Assembly: GCF_001428005.1 (NCBI RefSeq)
Contig: NZ_LMSB01000066.1
Location: 41,028-105,027, forward strand
DNA from: Arthrobacter sp. Soil736
Lineage (GTDB): Bacteria; Actinomycetota; Actinomycetes; Actinomycetales; Micrococcaceae
Direction: 5' to 3'
Length of the DNA: 64,000 nt
Position 1 is the first letter of the stretch; every line of letters starts with the position of its first letter. The translations under genes and the position numbers were made by a program. This document shows positions 39,967 to 48,654 of this stretch, one piece after another. The notes under the pieces were generated by a model, which had not been told where the DNA came from, made no database searches, and was given only the letters and a program-made list of their open reading frames with translations.

Positions 39967-41976
39967 GTGTCAGATGCCGAGCAGATCACCCTCATCGTCG
40001 ATGGCGAAGAGATGAAGGTGACTACCGGGACCACCGGCGCGGAACTCTTCTTTGAGCGCCGCGACGTCGTTGTGGCCCGCGTTGACGGCGAGCTGAAGGA
40101 CCTGGACCAGCCCTTTCCCGAAGGTGCACAGATCGAGGCCGTCACCATCGATTCCCCTGACGGCCTCAAGGTGCTGCGCCACTCGACCGCGCACGTCATG
40201 GCCCAGGCAGTGCAGCAGCTGCGCCCCGACGCCAAGCTGGGCATCGGCCCCTACATCACCGACGGCTTCTACTTCGACTTCGACGTCGCCGAACCCTTCA
40301 CCCCGGAAGACCTGAAGGCCCTGGAAAAGATGATGCTCAAGATCATCAACCAGAACCAGAAGTTCGTCCGGCGCGTCGTTTCCGAGGACGAAGCCCGCGA
40401 AGCCATGAAGAACGAGCCCTACAAGCTCGAGCTCCTGGGCAAGAAGAACAACGCCGCCGACGCCGGTGAAGGCGTCAACGTCGAAGTGGGCGCCGGGGAC
40501 ATCACCATTTACGACAACGTGGACCGAAAGAGCGGGGACAGCGTCTGGTGCGACCTGTGCCGCGGCCCTCACCTGCCCAACACGAAGCTCATTTCCAATG
40601 CCTTCGCCCTGACCCGCTCGTCGGCCGCCTACTGGCTGGGCAACCAGAACAACCAGCAGCTGCAGCGCATCTACGGCACCGCCTGGCCCACCAAGGATGC
40701 CCTGAAGGCCTACCAGGAGCGCATTGCCGAGGCCGAGCGCCGCGACCACCGCAAGCTTGGCGCCGAACTGGACCTGTTCTCCTTCCCGGACGAACTGGGC
40801 TCCGGCCTGCCGGTCTTCCACCCCAAGGGCGGCATCATCCGCAAGGCCATGGAGGACTACTCCCGCCAGCGCCACGTGGATGCCGGCTACGAGTTTGTCT
40901 ACACCCCGCACATCACCAAGGGGCACCTCTACGAAGTCTCCGGCCACCTCGACTGGTACAAGGAGGGCATGTTCCCGGCGATGCACATCGACGCGGAACT
41001 GAACGAGGACGGCACCGTGCGCAAGCCCGGCCAGGACTACTACCTGAAGCCGATGAACTGCCCCATGCACAACCTGATCTTCCGCTCGCGCGGCCGCTCC
41101 TACCGCGAACTGCCCCTGCGGCTGTTCGAATTCGGTTCGGTGTACCGGTACGAAAAGTCCGGCGTGGTGCACGGCCTGACCCGCGTGCGCGGCATGACCC
41201 AGGACGACGCCCACATCTACTGCACCCGCGAGCAGATGAAGGACGAGCTCACCTCCACCCTGAACTTCGTCCTGGGCCTGCTCAAGGACTACGGCCTTAA
41301 CGACTTCTACCTGGAGCTTTCCACCAAGGATCCGGAAAAGAACGTCGGTTCTGACGAGGCGTGGGAGGAAGCCACCCGCACCCTGGCCGAGGTGGCCGAA
41401 GCCTCCGGCCTGGAGCTGATCCCGGATCCGGGCGGAGCCGCGTTCTACGGCCCCAAGATCTCCGTTCAGGCGAAAGACGCCCTGGGCCGCACCTGGCAGA
41501 TGTCCACGATCCAGCTGGACTTCAACCTGCCCGAGCGCTTCGAACTCGAGTTCCAGGCCGCTGACGGCACCCGCCAGCGCCCGGTCATGATCCACCGTGC
41601 CCTCTTCGGCTCCGTGGAGCGCTTCATGGGCGTGCTCACGGAGCACTATGCCGGCGCGTTCCCGGCATGGCTGTCTCCCGTGCAGGTGGTGGGCATCCCG
41701 GTGGCAGAGGCCTTCAACGAATACATGTTCGACGTCGTCGGCCAGCTCAAGGCGGCGGGCATCCGGGCCGAGGTGGATATCTCCTCGGACCGCTTCCCGA
41801 AGAAGATCCGCACGGCCAGCAAGGACAAGATTCCGTTCGTGCTCATCGCCGGAGGCGAGGACGCCGAGGCCGGCGCCGTGTCCTTCCGGTTCCGTGACGG
41901 CAGCCAGGACAACGGCGTGCCCGTGGCCGAAGCTGTCCAGCGGATCGTGGATGCCGTCCGCGACCGGACCAGCTAG
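39967..41976 (+). CDS. thrS: Threonyl-tRNA synthetase
   Basis: A 669-residue class II synthetase that charges tRNA-Thr. An N-terminal TGS domain (about 1-65), the editing domain with SxxYxLxx-like HVMAQAVQQL, the catalytic core with zinc ligand Cys in MNCPMHNLIFRS and His in TQDDAHIYC, motif 2 FEFGSVYRYEKSG, motif 3 VMIHRALFGSVERFMG, and the anticodon-binding C-terminus are all present. GTG 39967 is the start; AGGAGACACCC precedes it. It heads a run of genes with HIT and pgsA. Confidence 0.97.
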   Translation: MSDAEQITLIVDGEEMKVTTGTTGAELFFERRDVVVARVDGELKDLDQPFPEGAQIEAVTIDSPDGLKVLRHSTAHVMAQAVQQLRPDAKLGIGPYITDGFYFDFDVAEPFTPEDLKALEKMMLKIINQNQKFVRRVVSEDEAREAMKNEPYKLELLGKKNNAADAGEGVNVEVGAGDITIYDNVDRKSGDSVWCDLCRGPHLPNTKLISNAFALTRSSAAYWLGNQNNQQLQRIYGTAWPTKDALKAYQERIAEAERRDHRKLGAELDLFSFPDELGSGLPVFHPKGGIIRKAMEDYSRQRHVDAGYEFVYTPHITKGHLYEVSGHLDWYKEGMFPAMHIDAELNEDGTVRKPGQDYYLKPMNCPMHNLIFRSRGRSYRELPLRLFEFGSVYRYEKSGVVHGLTRVRGMTQDDAHIYCTREQMKDELTSTLNFVLGLLKDYGLNDFYLELSTKDPEKNVGSDEAWEEATRTLAEVAEASGLELIPDPGGAAFYGPKISVQAKDALGRTWQMSTIQLDFNLPERFELEFQAADGTRQRPVMIHRALFGSVERFMGVLTEHYAGAFPAWLSPVQVVGIPVAEAFNEYMFDVVGQLKAAGIRAEVDISSDRFPKKIRTASKDKIPFVLIAGGEDAEAGAVSFRFRDGSQDNGVPVAEAVQRIVDAVRDRTS

Positions 41977-41997
41977 CCGCGGCGGAGGGGGCACACA

Positions 41998-42585
41998 GTG
42001 CAGGAGAACACAGGGGCGGGCTATCCGGGCGACGCTGAGGTGACGGATGATTTTGGCCTCGCCGGCGTTCCGGACGCCTTCCAGCGCCTGTGGACTCCGC
42101 ACCGCATGGCCTACATCAAGGGCGGACAGCACCAGTTCAAGAATCAGGACGACTGCCCTTTCTGCATCGCCCCCTCACGCACGGATGAGGAATCCCTCAT
42201 CGTGTACCGGGGCCGCACGAGCTACGTGGTGCTGAACCTGTTTCCGTACAACCCGGGGCACCTGCTGGTGTGCCCTTACCGCCACGTTCCGGACTACACG
42301 GACCTGACGGTCGAGGAGACCGCCGAATTCGCCGAGCTGACCCAGACCGCGATGCGCGTGCTGCGGAAGGTGGCGAATCCGGGCGGCTTCAACCTCGGCA
42401 TGAACCAGGGGGTTGTGGGCGGGGCCGGAATTGCCGGGCACCTCCACCAGCACATTGTTCCGCGGTGGGGCGGCGACGGGAACTTCTTCCCCATCATCGC
42501 CCAGACCAAGGCGATCACGCAGACCCTCGACGAAGTCCGCCAGCAGATTGCCGAGGCGTGGCCGGGGGAGACGCATGCTGAATAG
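41998..42585 (+). CDS. HIT-family nucleotide hydrolase (AP4A phosphorylase-like)
   Basis: A 195-residue histidine-triad protein with the HxHxHxx signature in GHLHQHIVPRWGGD and the zinc-binding CPFC pair near residues 55-58. M. tuberculosis Rv2613c, in the same position between thrS and pgsA1, is an AP4A phosphorylase. GTG 41998 is the start; the stop overlaps the pgsA start by 11 bp, indicating coupled translation. Confidence 0.92.
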   Translation: MQENTGAGYPGDAEVTDDFGLAGVPDAFQRLWTPHRMAYIKGGQHQFKNQDDCPFCIAPSRTDEESLIVYRGRTSYVVLNLFPYNPGHLLVCPYRHVPDYTDLTVEETAEFAELTQTAMRVLRKVANPGGFNLGMNQGVVGGAGIAGHLHQHIVPRWGGDGNFFPIIAQTKAITQTLDEVRQQIAEAWPGETHAE

Positions 42586-43195
42586 GCATGCCCGCGGTTT
42601 CTTCACCGCGCTGTTCTCCCCGCTTGCCCGCTGGCTCCTCAGAATCGGTGTATCCCCGGACGCCATCACCATCATCGGGACGGCCGGCGTGGTGGTGGGC
42701 GCCCTCGTCTTCTACCCGCTGGGCCAGCTCTGGTGGGGAACGCTCTTCATCACCGCCTTCATCTTTTCCGACGTCATTGACGGCATCATGGCGCGGCTGC
42801 AGAACGGGGGAGGCCGCTGGGGCAACTTCCTGGACTCCACCCTGGACCGGGTGGCGGACGGGGCGCTCTTCGCCGGCCTGGCTGTCTGGTTTTTTACGGG
42901 CGGCGAAAATGAGGCGATAGCGATTGCCGCCGTCGTCTGCCTCGTTCTTGGCATGGTGGTCTCGTACGTGCGGGCGAAGGCCGAATCACTGGGCTTCCAG
43001 GCCAATGTGGGCATTGCCGAACGAGCCGAGCGGCTGGTGTCCGTCCTGGTGGTCACCGGCTTCACGGGGCTGGGGCTGCCGTCCATAGTCCTGTTCGTGA
43101 CCCTCGTGCTGCTGGCTCTGGCAAGCTTCATCACGGTGGTCCAGCGTGTGCTTGCGGTCCGCGACCAGTCGCTCGAGGACACCGAACAAACCTGA
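42575..43195 (+). CDS. pgsA1: CDP-alcohol phosphatidyltransferase (phosphatidylinositol phosphate synthase-like)
   Basis: A 206-residue enzyme with six membrane segments and the CDP-alcohol phosphotransferase signature DGIMARLQNGGGRWGN followed by FLDSTLD, preceded by DVID. By its gene position it should make phosphatidylinositol phosphate from CDP-diacylglycerol. ATG 42575, with GGGGGAG upstream, overlaps the HIT gene. The usual downstream acyltransferase and PimA genes are not here. Confidence 0.9.
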   Translation: MLNRHARGFFTALFSPLARWLLRIGVSPDAITIIGTAGVVVGALVFYPLGQLWWGTLFITAFIFSDVIDGIMARLQNGGGRWGNFLDSTLDRVADGALFAGLAVWFFTGGENEAIAIAAVVCLVLGMVVSYVRAKAESLGFQANVGIAERAERLVSVLVVTGFTGLGLPSIVLFVTLVLLALASFITVVQRVLAVRDQSLEDTEQT

Positions 43196-43334
43196 TTAAG
43201 CCGGGCTGCCGGGGTGGGACTAGTATTAGGACTGCCTGGTCAATGGATCCGGTAATCCGGTGTGTGCAAATTACGGCATTTCCGTGCCGCCCGCACTCCC
43301 GGCGAAGGTCATCTATCTACCCATAGGGGTTTTT
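43196..43334 (+). promoter_or_regulatory. pdxS upstream region
   Basis: The gap carries GACTAGTATTAGGACT (about 43219-43234), a likely promoter segment, and AGGGGT (43325-43330) as the pdxS ribosome site. No riboswitch or regulator box was identified. Confidence 0.35.
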
Positions 43335-44261
43335 GTGTCTACACCTGATGTAAGCAGCGAAGCCGGCTCGACCGCCAACAGCGTCACGGGCAGCAACCGC
43401 GTCAAGCGCGGCATGGCAGAGATGCTCAAGGGCGGCGTCATCATGGACGTCGTCAACGTCGAACAGGCCCGCATCGCCGAAGACGCCGGTGCCGTTGCCG
43501 TTATGGCGCTCGAGCGCGTTCCGGCCGACATCCGCGCCCAGGGCGGCGTGTCCCGCATGTCCGATCCGGACATGATCGACAAGATCATCGACGCCGTCTC
43601 CGTCCCGGTCATGGCCAAGGCCCGCATCGGCCACTTCGTCGAGGCGCAGGTCCTGCAGTCCCTCGGCGTGGACTACATCGACGAGTCCGAGGTCCTGACC
43701 CCGGCCGACTACACCAACCACATCGACAAGTGGAACTTCACCGTTCCCTTCGTCTGCGGTGCCACCAACCTCGGTGAGGCTCTGCGCCGCATCAACGAGG
43801 GCGCAGCGATGATCCGTTCCAAGGGTGAGGCCGGCACCGGGGACGTCTCCAACGCCACCACGCACATGCGCCAGATCCGCGCCGAGCTCCGCCGGCTGTC
43901 CTCCCTGCCGGAGGACGAGCTGTATGTCGCGGCCAAGGAACTGCAGGCCCCGTACGAACTCGTCAAGGAAGTCGCGGCCACCGGCAAGCTCCCGGTCGTG
44001 CTGTTCACCGCCGGCGGCATCGCCACCCCGGCCGACGCCGCGATGATGATGCAGCTGGGTGCCGACGGCGTGTTCGTCGGCTCCGGCATCTTCAAGTCCG
44101 GCAACCCCGCCCAGCGCGCCGCCGCCGTCGTGAAGGCCACCACCTTCTTCGACGACCCCGACGTCATCGCCAAGGCCTCCCGCGGCCTGGGCGAAGCCAT
44201 GGTGGGCATCAACGTGGACGAGATCCCGCAGCCGCACCGCCTCGCCGAGCGCGGCTGGTAG
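43335..44261 (+). CDS. pdxS: Pyridoxal 5'-phosphate synthase, lyase subunit
   Basis: A 308-residue (beta/alpha)8 enzyme which with PdxT makes PLP from ribose 5-phosphate, glyceraldehyde 3-phosphate and glutamine-derived ammonia. VMAKARIGHF holds one catalytic Lys, and GEAGTGDVSNATTHMRQI the second region; VFVGSGIFKSGNPAQRA is the phosphate-binding end. GTG 43335 with AGGGGT 5 nt before it gives the normal N-terminus. Its partner pdxT lies 5.8 kb away at 50035, with other genes inserted in between. Confidence 0.96.
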   Translation: MSTPDVSSEAGSTANSVTGSNRVKRGMAEMLKGGVIMDVVNVEQARIAEDAGAVAVMALERVPADIRAQGGVSRMSDPDMIDKIIDAVSVPVMAKARIGHFVEAQVLQSLGVDYIDESEVLTPADYTNHIDKWNFTVPFVCGATNLGEALRRINEGAAMIRSKGEAGTGDVSNATTHMRQIRAELRRLSSLPEDELYVAAKELQAPYELVKEVAATGKLPVVLFTAGGIATPADAAMMMQLGADGVFVGSGIFKSGNPAQRAAAVVKATTFFDDPDVIAKASRGLGEAMVGINVDEIPQPHRLAERGW

Positions 44262-44367
44262 AACTAGGCGACAATCGCGCCTAACCCTATTGGCTTAATA
44301 AGCGAGACCGCAGAGGCTCCATAGACGAGGCGCCTCGGCGCCGAGTTTGTGGAGAAGCGGTCGAACG

Positions 44368-44412
44368 ACGACGCCGGCCGGTCACCTTTCCTAGGTGACC
44401 GGCCGGCGTCGT
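44368..44412. terminator. 20-bp perfect terminator hairpin
   Basis: ACGACGCCGGCCGGTCACCT (44368-44387) pairs completely with 44393-44412 around TTCCT. It stands between the convergent pdxS and M3 peptidase genes; T-rich sequence (TTCTGTTCC) follows on the plus strand. Confidence 0.85.
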
Positions 44413-44430
44413 TCTGTTCCTCCCAACTAA

Positions 44431-44478
44431 CTCGCACTTGTGGTCGTTTTCAGCCGTCAGAACGACAACAAATGCGAG
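44431..44478. repeat. REP-like imperfect 18-bp inverted repeat
   Basis: CTCGCACTTGTGGTCGTT (44431-44448) is complementary to 44461-44478 at 16 of 18 positions, with a 12-nt loop. It sits right behind the peptidase stop and immediately after the pdxS terminator. This arrangement resembles extragenic palindromes; I believe similar sequences recur in Arthrobacter but could not check. Confidence 0.55.
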
Positions 44479-44496
44479 CCAGATGGGGGCCGGCGG

Positions 44497-46509
44497 TCAT
44501 TCGAGGCCGCGGCGCTTGAGGAGCGGCTCCAGGCTGGCGTCGCGTCCGCGCAGCGTGCGGAAAGAGTCCAGGGGTTCCCTGCTGTTGCCCCGGGACAGGA
44601 GCTCAGCGCGGAAACGGTCCCCGTTGGCGCGGGTGAGTCCTCCGTTCTCGGTGAACCAGTCGACGGTTTCGGCGTCCAGCACCTCGCTCCAGATGTAGGA
44701 GTAGTAGCCGGCAGCGTAGCCGTCCCCGGCGAAGATGTGCTGGAAATACCCCGTGCGGTACCGGGGCGGAATCAGCCTGTGGGCCACCCCTGCCGCCGCC
44801 AGCGCCTTGGCCTCGAACTCCAGGGCATCCTGCGGGACGCTCCCGGCATCCAGCACATGCCACGCCAGGTCCAGCAGCGCGGCGCCGAGGTACTCAGTGG
44901 TGGCGAACCCTTCGCCCCAGAGCCTGGACTCATTGAGCCGGTCCACCGTTTGCTGCGGGAGCAGCTCCCCGGTGGCGTGGTGGCGGGCATAGTTGGCCAG
45001 GACCTCGGGCCACATGATCCACATTTCGTTCACCTGCGACGGGTACTCCACGAAGTCGCGGGGCACGGACGTGCCGGAGAACCGCGGATACGTGACGTCC
45101 GAGAAAAGCCCGTGCAGGGCGTGGCCGAATTCGTGGAACGCGGTCCGGACCTCGTCCAGCGTCAGCAAGGTGGGTTCACCGGCCGGCGGTTTGGAAATGT
45201 TGAGGTTGTTGATCACCACCGGTTTGGTACCCAACAAAGCCGACTGCTCCACGAGCGAGTTCATCCAGGCGCCGCCCCGTTTGGATTCACGCGTGTAGTA
45301 GTCGCCCAGGAACAGCCCCAGCTCCGTGCCGTCCTGGTTGCGGACCTCCCAGACCCGGACGTCCGGGTGGTAGCCGGCGAGGTCGCTCCGTTCATGGAAG
45401 GTGATGCCGTAGAGCGACGTCGCCGCGAAAAACACGCCGTCCACGAGCACCCGGTCCAGTTCGAAGTAGGGCCGGATTGCCTGCTCGTCCACCGCGTAGC
45501 GCTCCCGCCGGACTTTCGCGGAGTAGTAAGCCCAGTCCCAGGCCTCCAACTGGTGCCCGGCGCTTTCCGCCAACGCGGCGGCCTCGGCGTCTGCGTTCCG
45601 GACAGCGGCAGGCGCCAGCCGGTTCAGCATGGTCCGGACGGCCTCAAAGTCCGGCGCGGTCTGCCGGTCCACCACCAGTTCGGCGTAGTTGGCAAAACCC
45701 AGCAGAGCGGACTTCTCGGCGCGGAGCCGCACCATGGACTTCACCAGCTCCAGGACGTCAAGGCTGCCGCCGCTGCTGCCCCGGGCAACGGACGCCTCAT
45801 AGAGCCGGCGGCGGACGTCCCGGTTTTCCAAAGCCGCGAGGGCGGGCTGGCTGCTCGGCTGGATCAGCGTCAGGAGGTATTTTTCCTCCTGGCCGGCCAC
45901 CCGAGCTGCTTCCGCGGCGCTGGCCACCTCATCCGCCGGCAGGCCGGCCAGTTCCCCGGTGTCCTCCAGCAGGAGGGCTGCGGACTTCATGCCTTCCTTG
46001 ACCCGCTGCCCGAACTCTGTGCCAAGCCGCGAGAGTTCGGTGTTCAGTGACTTGAGTTTCTCCTGGCCCGGATCGTCCAGCTGAATGCCGGACTGACGGA
46101 ATTCCTTGAGGTATTCCTCCACGAGGCGAGCTGACTCGGCATCCAGGCCATCGGTGCTGATGGCGGCGAACCGCTCGTAGAGCCCCCGGTTGAGGTAAAC
46201 GGCATCCTGATGGGCGGCAAACCGGGGCGACAGCTCTGTTTCAAGGTCCCGGATGGCATCGGACGCATCAGCGGAAACCAGCGTGAAGAACGACGCGGCG
46301 GCACGTTCCAGCAGCCGGCCCGACCGCTCCATCGCCAGGGCAGTGTTCTCGAACGTCGCCGGTTCGGGGTTGTCGACGATGGCCGCGATCTCGGTCAGGT
46401 GTTCGGCGAGGCCGGCATCAACTGCCTCGGCGTAGTGGGCGTCATCGATGTCTGCAAACGGAGGCAGACCGAACGGCAGTTTGCTCGGGCTCAGCAACGG
46501 ATTAGTCAT
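44497..46509 (-). CDS. M3-family metallopeptidase (dipeptidyl carboxypeptidase-like)
   Basis: A 670-residue cytosolic zinc peptidase. The metal site is AFHEFGHALHGLFSDV (HExxH), and the third ligand region and the substrate-binding YxxxY strip follow as in Dcp/oligopeptidase A. No signal peptide is present, so it processes cytosolic oligopeptides. The length is normal. It is divergent from capA. Confidence 0.95.
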   Translation of the reverse strand: MTNPLLSPSKLPFGLPPFADIDDAHYAEAVDAGLAEHLTEIAAIVDNPEPATFENTALAMERSGRLLERAAASFFTLVSADASDAIRDLETELSPRFAAHQDAVYLNRGLYERFAAISTDGLDAESARLVEEYLKEFRQSGIQLDDPGQEKLKSLNTELSRLGTEFGQRVKEGMKSAALLLEDTGELAGLPADEVASAAEAARVAGQEEKYLLTLIQPSSQPALAALENRDVRRRLYEASVARGSSGGSLDVLELVKSMVRLRAEKSALLGFANYAELVVDRQTAPDFEAVRTMLNRLAPAAVRNADAEAAALAESAGHQLEAWDWAYYSAKVRRERYAVDEQAIRPYFELDRVLVDGVFFAATSLYGITFHERSDLAGYHPDVRVWEVRNQDGTELGLFLGDYYTRESKRGGAWMNSLVEQSALLGTKPVVINNLNISKPPAGEPTLLTLDEVRTAFHEFGHALHGLFSDVTYPRFSGTSVPRDFVEYPSQVNEMWIMWPEVLANYARHHATGELLPQQTVDRLNESRLWGEGFATTEYLGAALLDLAWHVLDAGSVPQDALEFEAKALAAAGVAHRLIPPRYRTGYFQHIFAGDGYAAGYYSYIWSEVLDAETVDWFTENGGLTRANGDRFRAELLSRGNSREPLDSFRTLRGRDASLEPLLKRRGLE

Positions 46510-46590
46510 GAAGCAACACTTTCATGCAGCTGTCCGGTGCACAATCATGTCCGGCGTGTTTGGCTGCGCGTTCCGGCCGAAGTGCGGCCG

Positions 46591-46596
46591 TAGGAT
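46591..46596 (+). promoter_or_regulatory. -10 element of a possible leaderless transcript (capA)
   Basis: TAGGAT ends 6 nt before ATG 46603 and there is no ribosome site in between. Confidence 0.45.
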
Positions 46597-46602
46597 TGCG
46601 GC

Positions 46603-47868
46603 ATGGGGAACATTCGCACCGGAATCGCTGGCCGTGCCTTCCGCACCGTCGCGGCGGCATCGCTCATCGCATCACTGGCTTCCTGCGGGGTCATCGCGGA
46701 ACGGGACACGCCGGGCGGGCAGGCCACCTCCGCCGCCTCGGCGGCAGCGCCTTCGGCGTCCGCTACGCCGACCCCAACTCCGACTCCAACCCCGACGCCC
46801 ACTCCGACGCCCGGCGCGGGCCCTGCCTGCAAGGCAGTCCGGTGCACGTCGGTGCTGGTCACCGGCGACATGCTGGTCCATGCCCAGCTGTGGGAACAGG
46901 CGCGAGAAGACGCACTGGCGGGCGGAATCAAGGGGCTTGATTTCGGCCCCTTGCTCGAGGGCCAGCGGCGCTACATCCAGAAGAGCGACCTCGCCATTTG
47001 CCACCAGGAGACACCGGTGGCCGTTCCGCAGGGCCCGTTCTCTGCCTATCCTTCCTTCAACGTGCCGCCGCAGATCATCGCGGCCTCGAAGGCCGTCGGC
47101 TACAGGGCCTGCACCACCGCCAGCAACCACACGATCGACCAGGGCACGGAGGGGCTCGTCAGGACCCTGGACGTCCTGGACGCCTCCGGCCTGGAGCACA
47201 CGGGCTCCTACCGGACCGAGGCCGAGTCCCAGGGCGTCCTCATCATGCAGACCGACGCCGCGAAGATCGCCGTCGTTGAGGCCGCCTACGGCCTCAACGG
47301 GCAGACGCCGGAAGCGGATTGGCAGGTGGACATGCTTGATGCGTCCGCCATGATCGCCAAGGCAAAGAAGGCCAGGAAACTGGGGGCTGACATAGTGCTG
47401 GGCGTCATGCACGCCGGTGACGAATACTCCAGCGTCCCGAATGCCCAGCAGCAGGACGTCGCCCACGCCCTCGTGGACAGCGGTCAGTTCACCATGATCT
47501 ACGGCCACCACACGCACTCCGTGCTGCCTGTCGAAAAGTACAAGGGGACCTGGATCGTGTACGGTCTCGGCAACGGCGTCACCGAACTGTCGCCCACTTA
47601 CGTGGTGAACAACGAGGGATTGCTGGTGCGGGCACAGTTCAGCCAGGACGCCGCGGGCAAGTGGACGGCGTCGGACCTGGGCTGGGCACCGTCCGTCATC
47701 GTGAACGCGCCCTACCGCTGGTGCTCGGTGGCATCGGATGCGCCGCAGGGCGTATGCGCCAGCCCCGCCGCGGACGCCGCGACGCGGCAGCGGACCAGGG
47801 CCGTGGTCGAGTCGATGGGTGCCGCCGAGGCCGGAGCGCACGAGCTGCTGATCACCAAGGAACGCTGA
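46603..47868 (+). CDS. CapA-family lipoprotein
   Basis: A 421-residue exported protein of the CapA/metallophosphoesterase fold, the family linked to poly-gamma-glutamate export. Signal peptide ends in lipobox LASC (near residue 27); a Thr/Pro linker of eight TP repeats follows. Conserved blocks are VTGDMLVH, DLAICHQETP, TTASNHTIDQGTEG and IYGHHTHSV, ending GLGNGVTE. The family's enzymatic role is debated and there is no capBC here, so polyglutamate production is not implied. TATA-like -10 lies 6 nt before the ATG. Confidence 0.9.
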   Translation: MGNIRTGIAGRAFRTVAAASLIASLASCGVIAERDTPGGQATSAASAAAPSASATPTPTPTPTPTPTPTPGAGPACKAVRCTSVLVTGDMLVHAQLWEQAREDALAGGIKGLDFGPLLEGQRRYIQKSDLAICHQETPVAVPQGPFSAYPSFNVPPQIIAASKAVGYRACTTASNHTIDQGTEGLVRTLDVLDASGLEHTGSYRTEAESQGVLIMQTDAAKIAVVEAAYGLNGQTPEADWQVDMLDASAMIAKAKKARKLGADIVLGVMHAGDEYSSVPNAQQQDVAHALVDSGQFTMIYGHHTHSVLPVEKYKGTWIVYGLGNGVTELSPTYVVNNEGLLVRAQFSQDAAGKWTASDLGWAPSVIVNAPYRWCSVASDAPQGVCASPAADAATRQRTRAVVESMGAAEAGAHELLITKER

Positions 47869-47913
47869 CCGGCAACTGTTCCCCGCTCGGCTGAGGGCCC
47901 GGCGGGGCAGCTC

Positions 47914-48654
47914 CTAGCGGGGCCGCCGAGCCGCGTGTTCCCGCGCCAGGACCGCAAAGTGGTCATCCGGCTCGCCCGGCGTAAAACTCCCGTATTTGCG
48001 TTCGACGGCGGCGCGGATCAGGAAGTCGGCGATCGCCGGGTTCTTCGGCAGCAGGGAGCCGTGCAGGTAGCTCGCAACGATGTTGCGGTACCGGGCGCCC
48101 TCCTGGCCGTCACTGCTGTTGTTGCCCGTTCCCTTGGGCACTGTGCCAAGCGGCGCCACGCCCGGGCCCAGGGTGGTCTGACCGCTGTGGTTCTCATAAC
48201 CCAGCACCTCCCCGAACTCGGCTGTGGTGACCTTGACATTGCCGATCAGCCGTTCATCCGTGCCGTGCGTTTCCACGTCAAGAACGCCGATGCCGGGAAT
48301 CACCGCCCCGGACCGTGTCTTGAAGAAGCGCCCGAACAGCTGGTACGTCCCGCAGATCAGCAGCATGGGCGTGCCGTCCTCCGCGAGGCCCCGGAGCGTT
48401 TCCGCGCGTGACTGCAGGTCATCCTGGATGACCAGCTGCCCGCTGTCCTGTCCGCCGCCGCCGACAATGATGTCCACTTCGTCCGGGAATTCGTCCCCCA
48501 CGTTGTACTCCAGCAGCTCCGGGGCATAGCCGTGCCACTTCAGCCGCTGCTGCAGCACCAACGCGTTGCCCCAGTCGCCGTAGATGTTCATGTCCCGCGG
48601 ATAAAGCTGCAGGACCCTGATGGTTCCCTTGCTGGCTGATGTTCCGGGGGTCAT
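47914..48654 (-). CDS. gatD: Lipid II isoglutaminyl synthase, glutaminase subunit
   Basis: A 246-residue class I glutamine amidotransferase-like protein. The catalytic Cys lies in LLICGTYQLFGRFF, the oxyanion region is GGGGQDSGQ, and the His is in SYLHGSLLPKNPAIADF. It supplies ammonia for amidating the glutamate of lipid II. ATG 48654 overlaps the murT stop by 4 bp, so the subunits are made together. Confidence 0.95.
   Translation of the reverse strand: MTPGTSASKGTIRVLQLYPRDMNIYGDWGNALVLQQRLKWHGYAPELLEYNVGDEFPDEVDIIVGGGGQDSGQLVIQDDLQSRAETLRGLAEDGTPMLLICGTYQLFGRFFKTRSGAVIPGIGVLDVETHGTDERLIGNVKVTTAEFGEVLGYENHSGQTTLGPGVAPLGTVPKGTGNNSSDGQEGARYRNIVASYLHGSLLPKNPAIADFLIRAAVERKYGSFTPGEPDDHFAVLAREHAARRPR

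Noticed and set aside
39970..42132. 720-codon open frame on the minus strand opposite thrS
   Set aside because: It mirrors the coding frame of thrS and has the His/Val/Gly-rich composition of GC-rich antisense frames. The same applies to long frames opposite rnz (9432-10889), the glycan operon (24985-26697) and amtB (13942-15420).
46603..47868. CapA as evidence of a poly-gamma-glutamate capsule locus
   Set aside because: No capB or capC homologue is adjacent, and lone CapA-like lipoproteins are common.
47881..47907. Hairpin between capA and gatD as terminator
   Set aside because: Only six base pairs with a 15-nt loop and no T-run; too weak to list.
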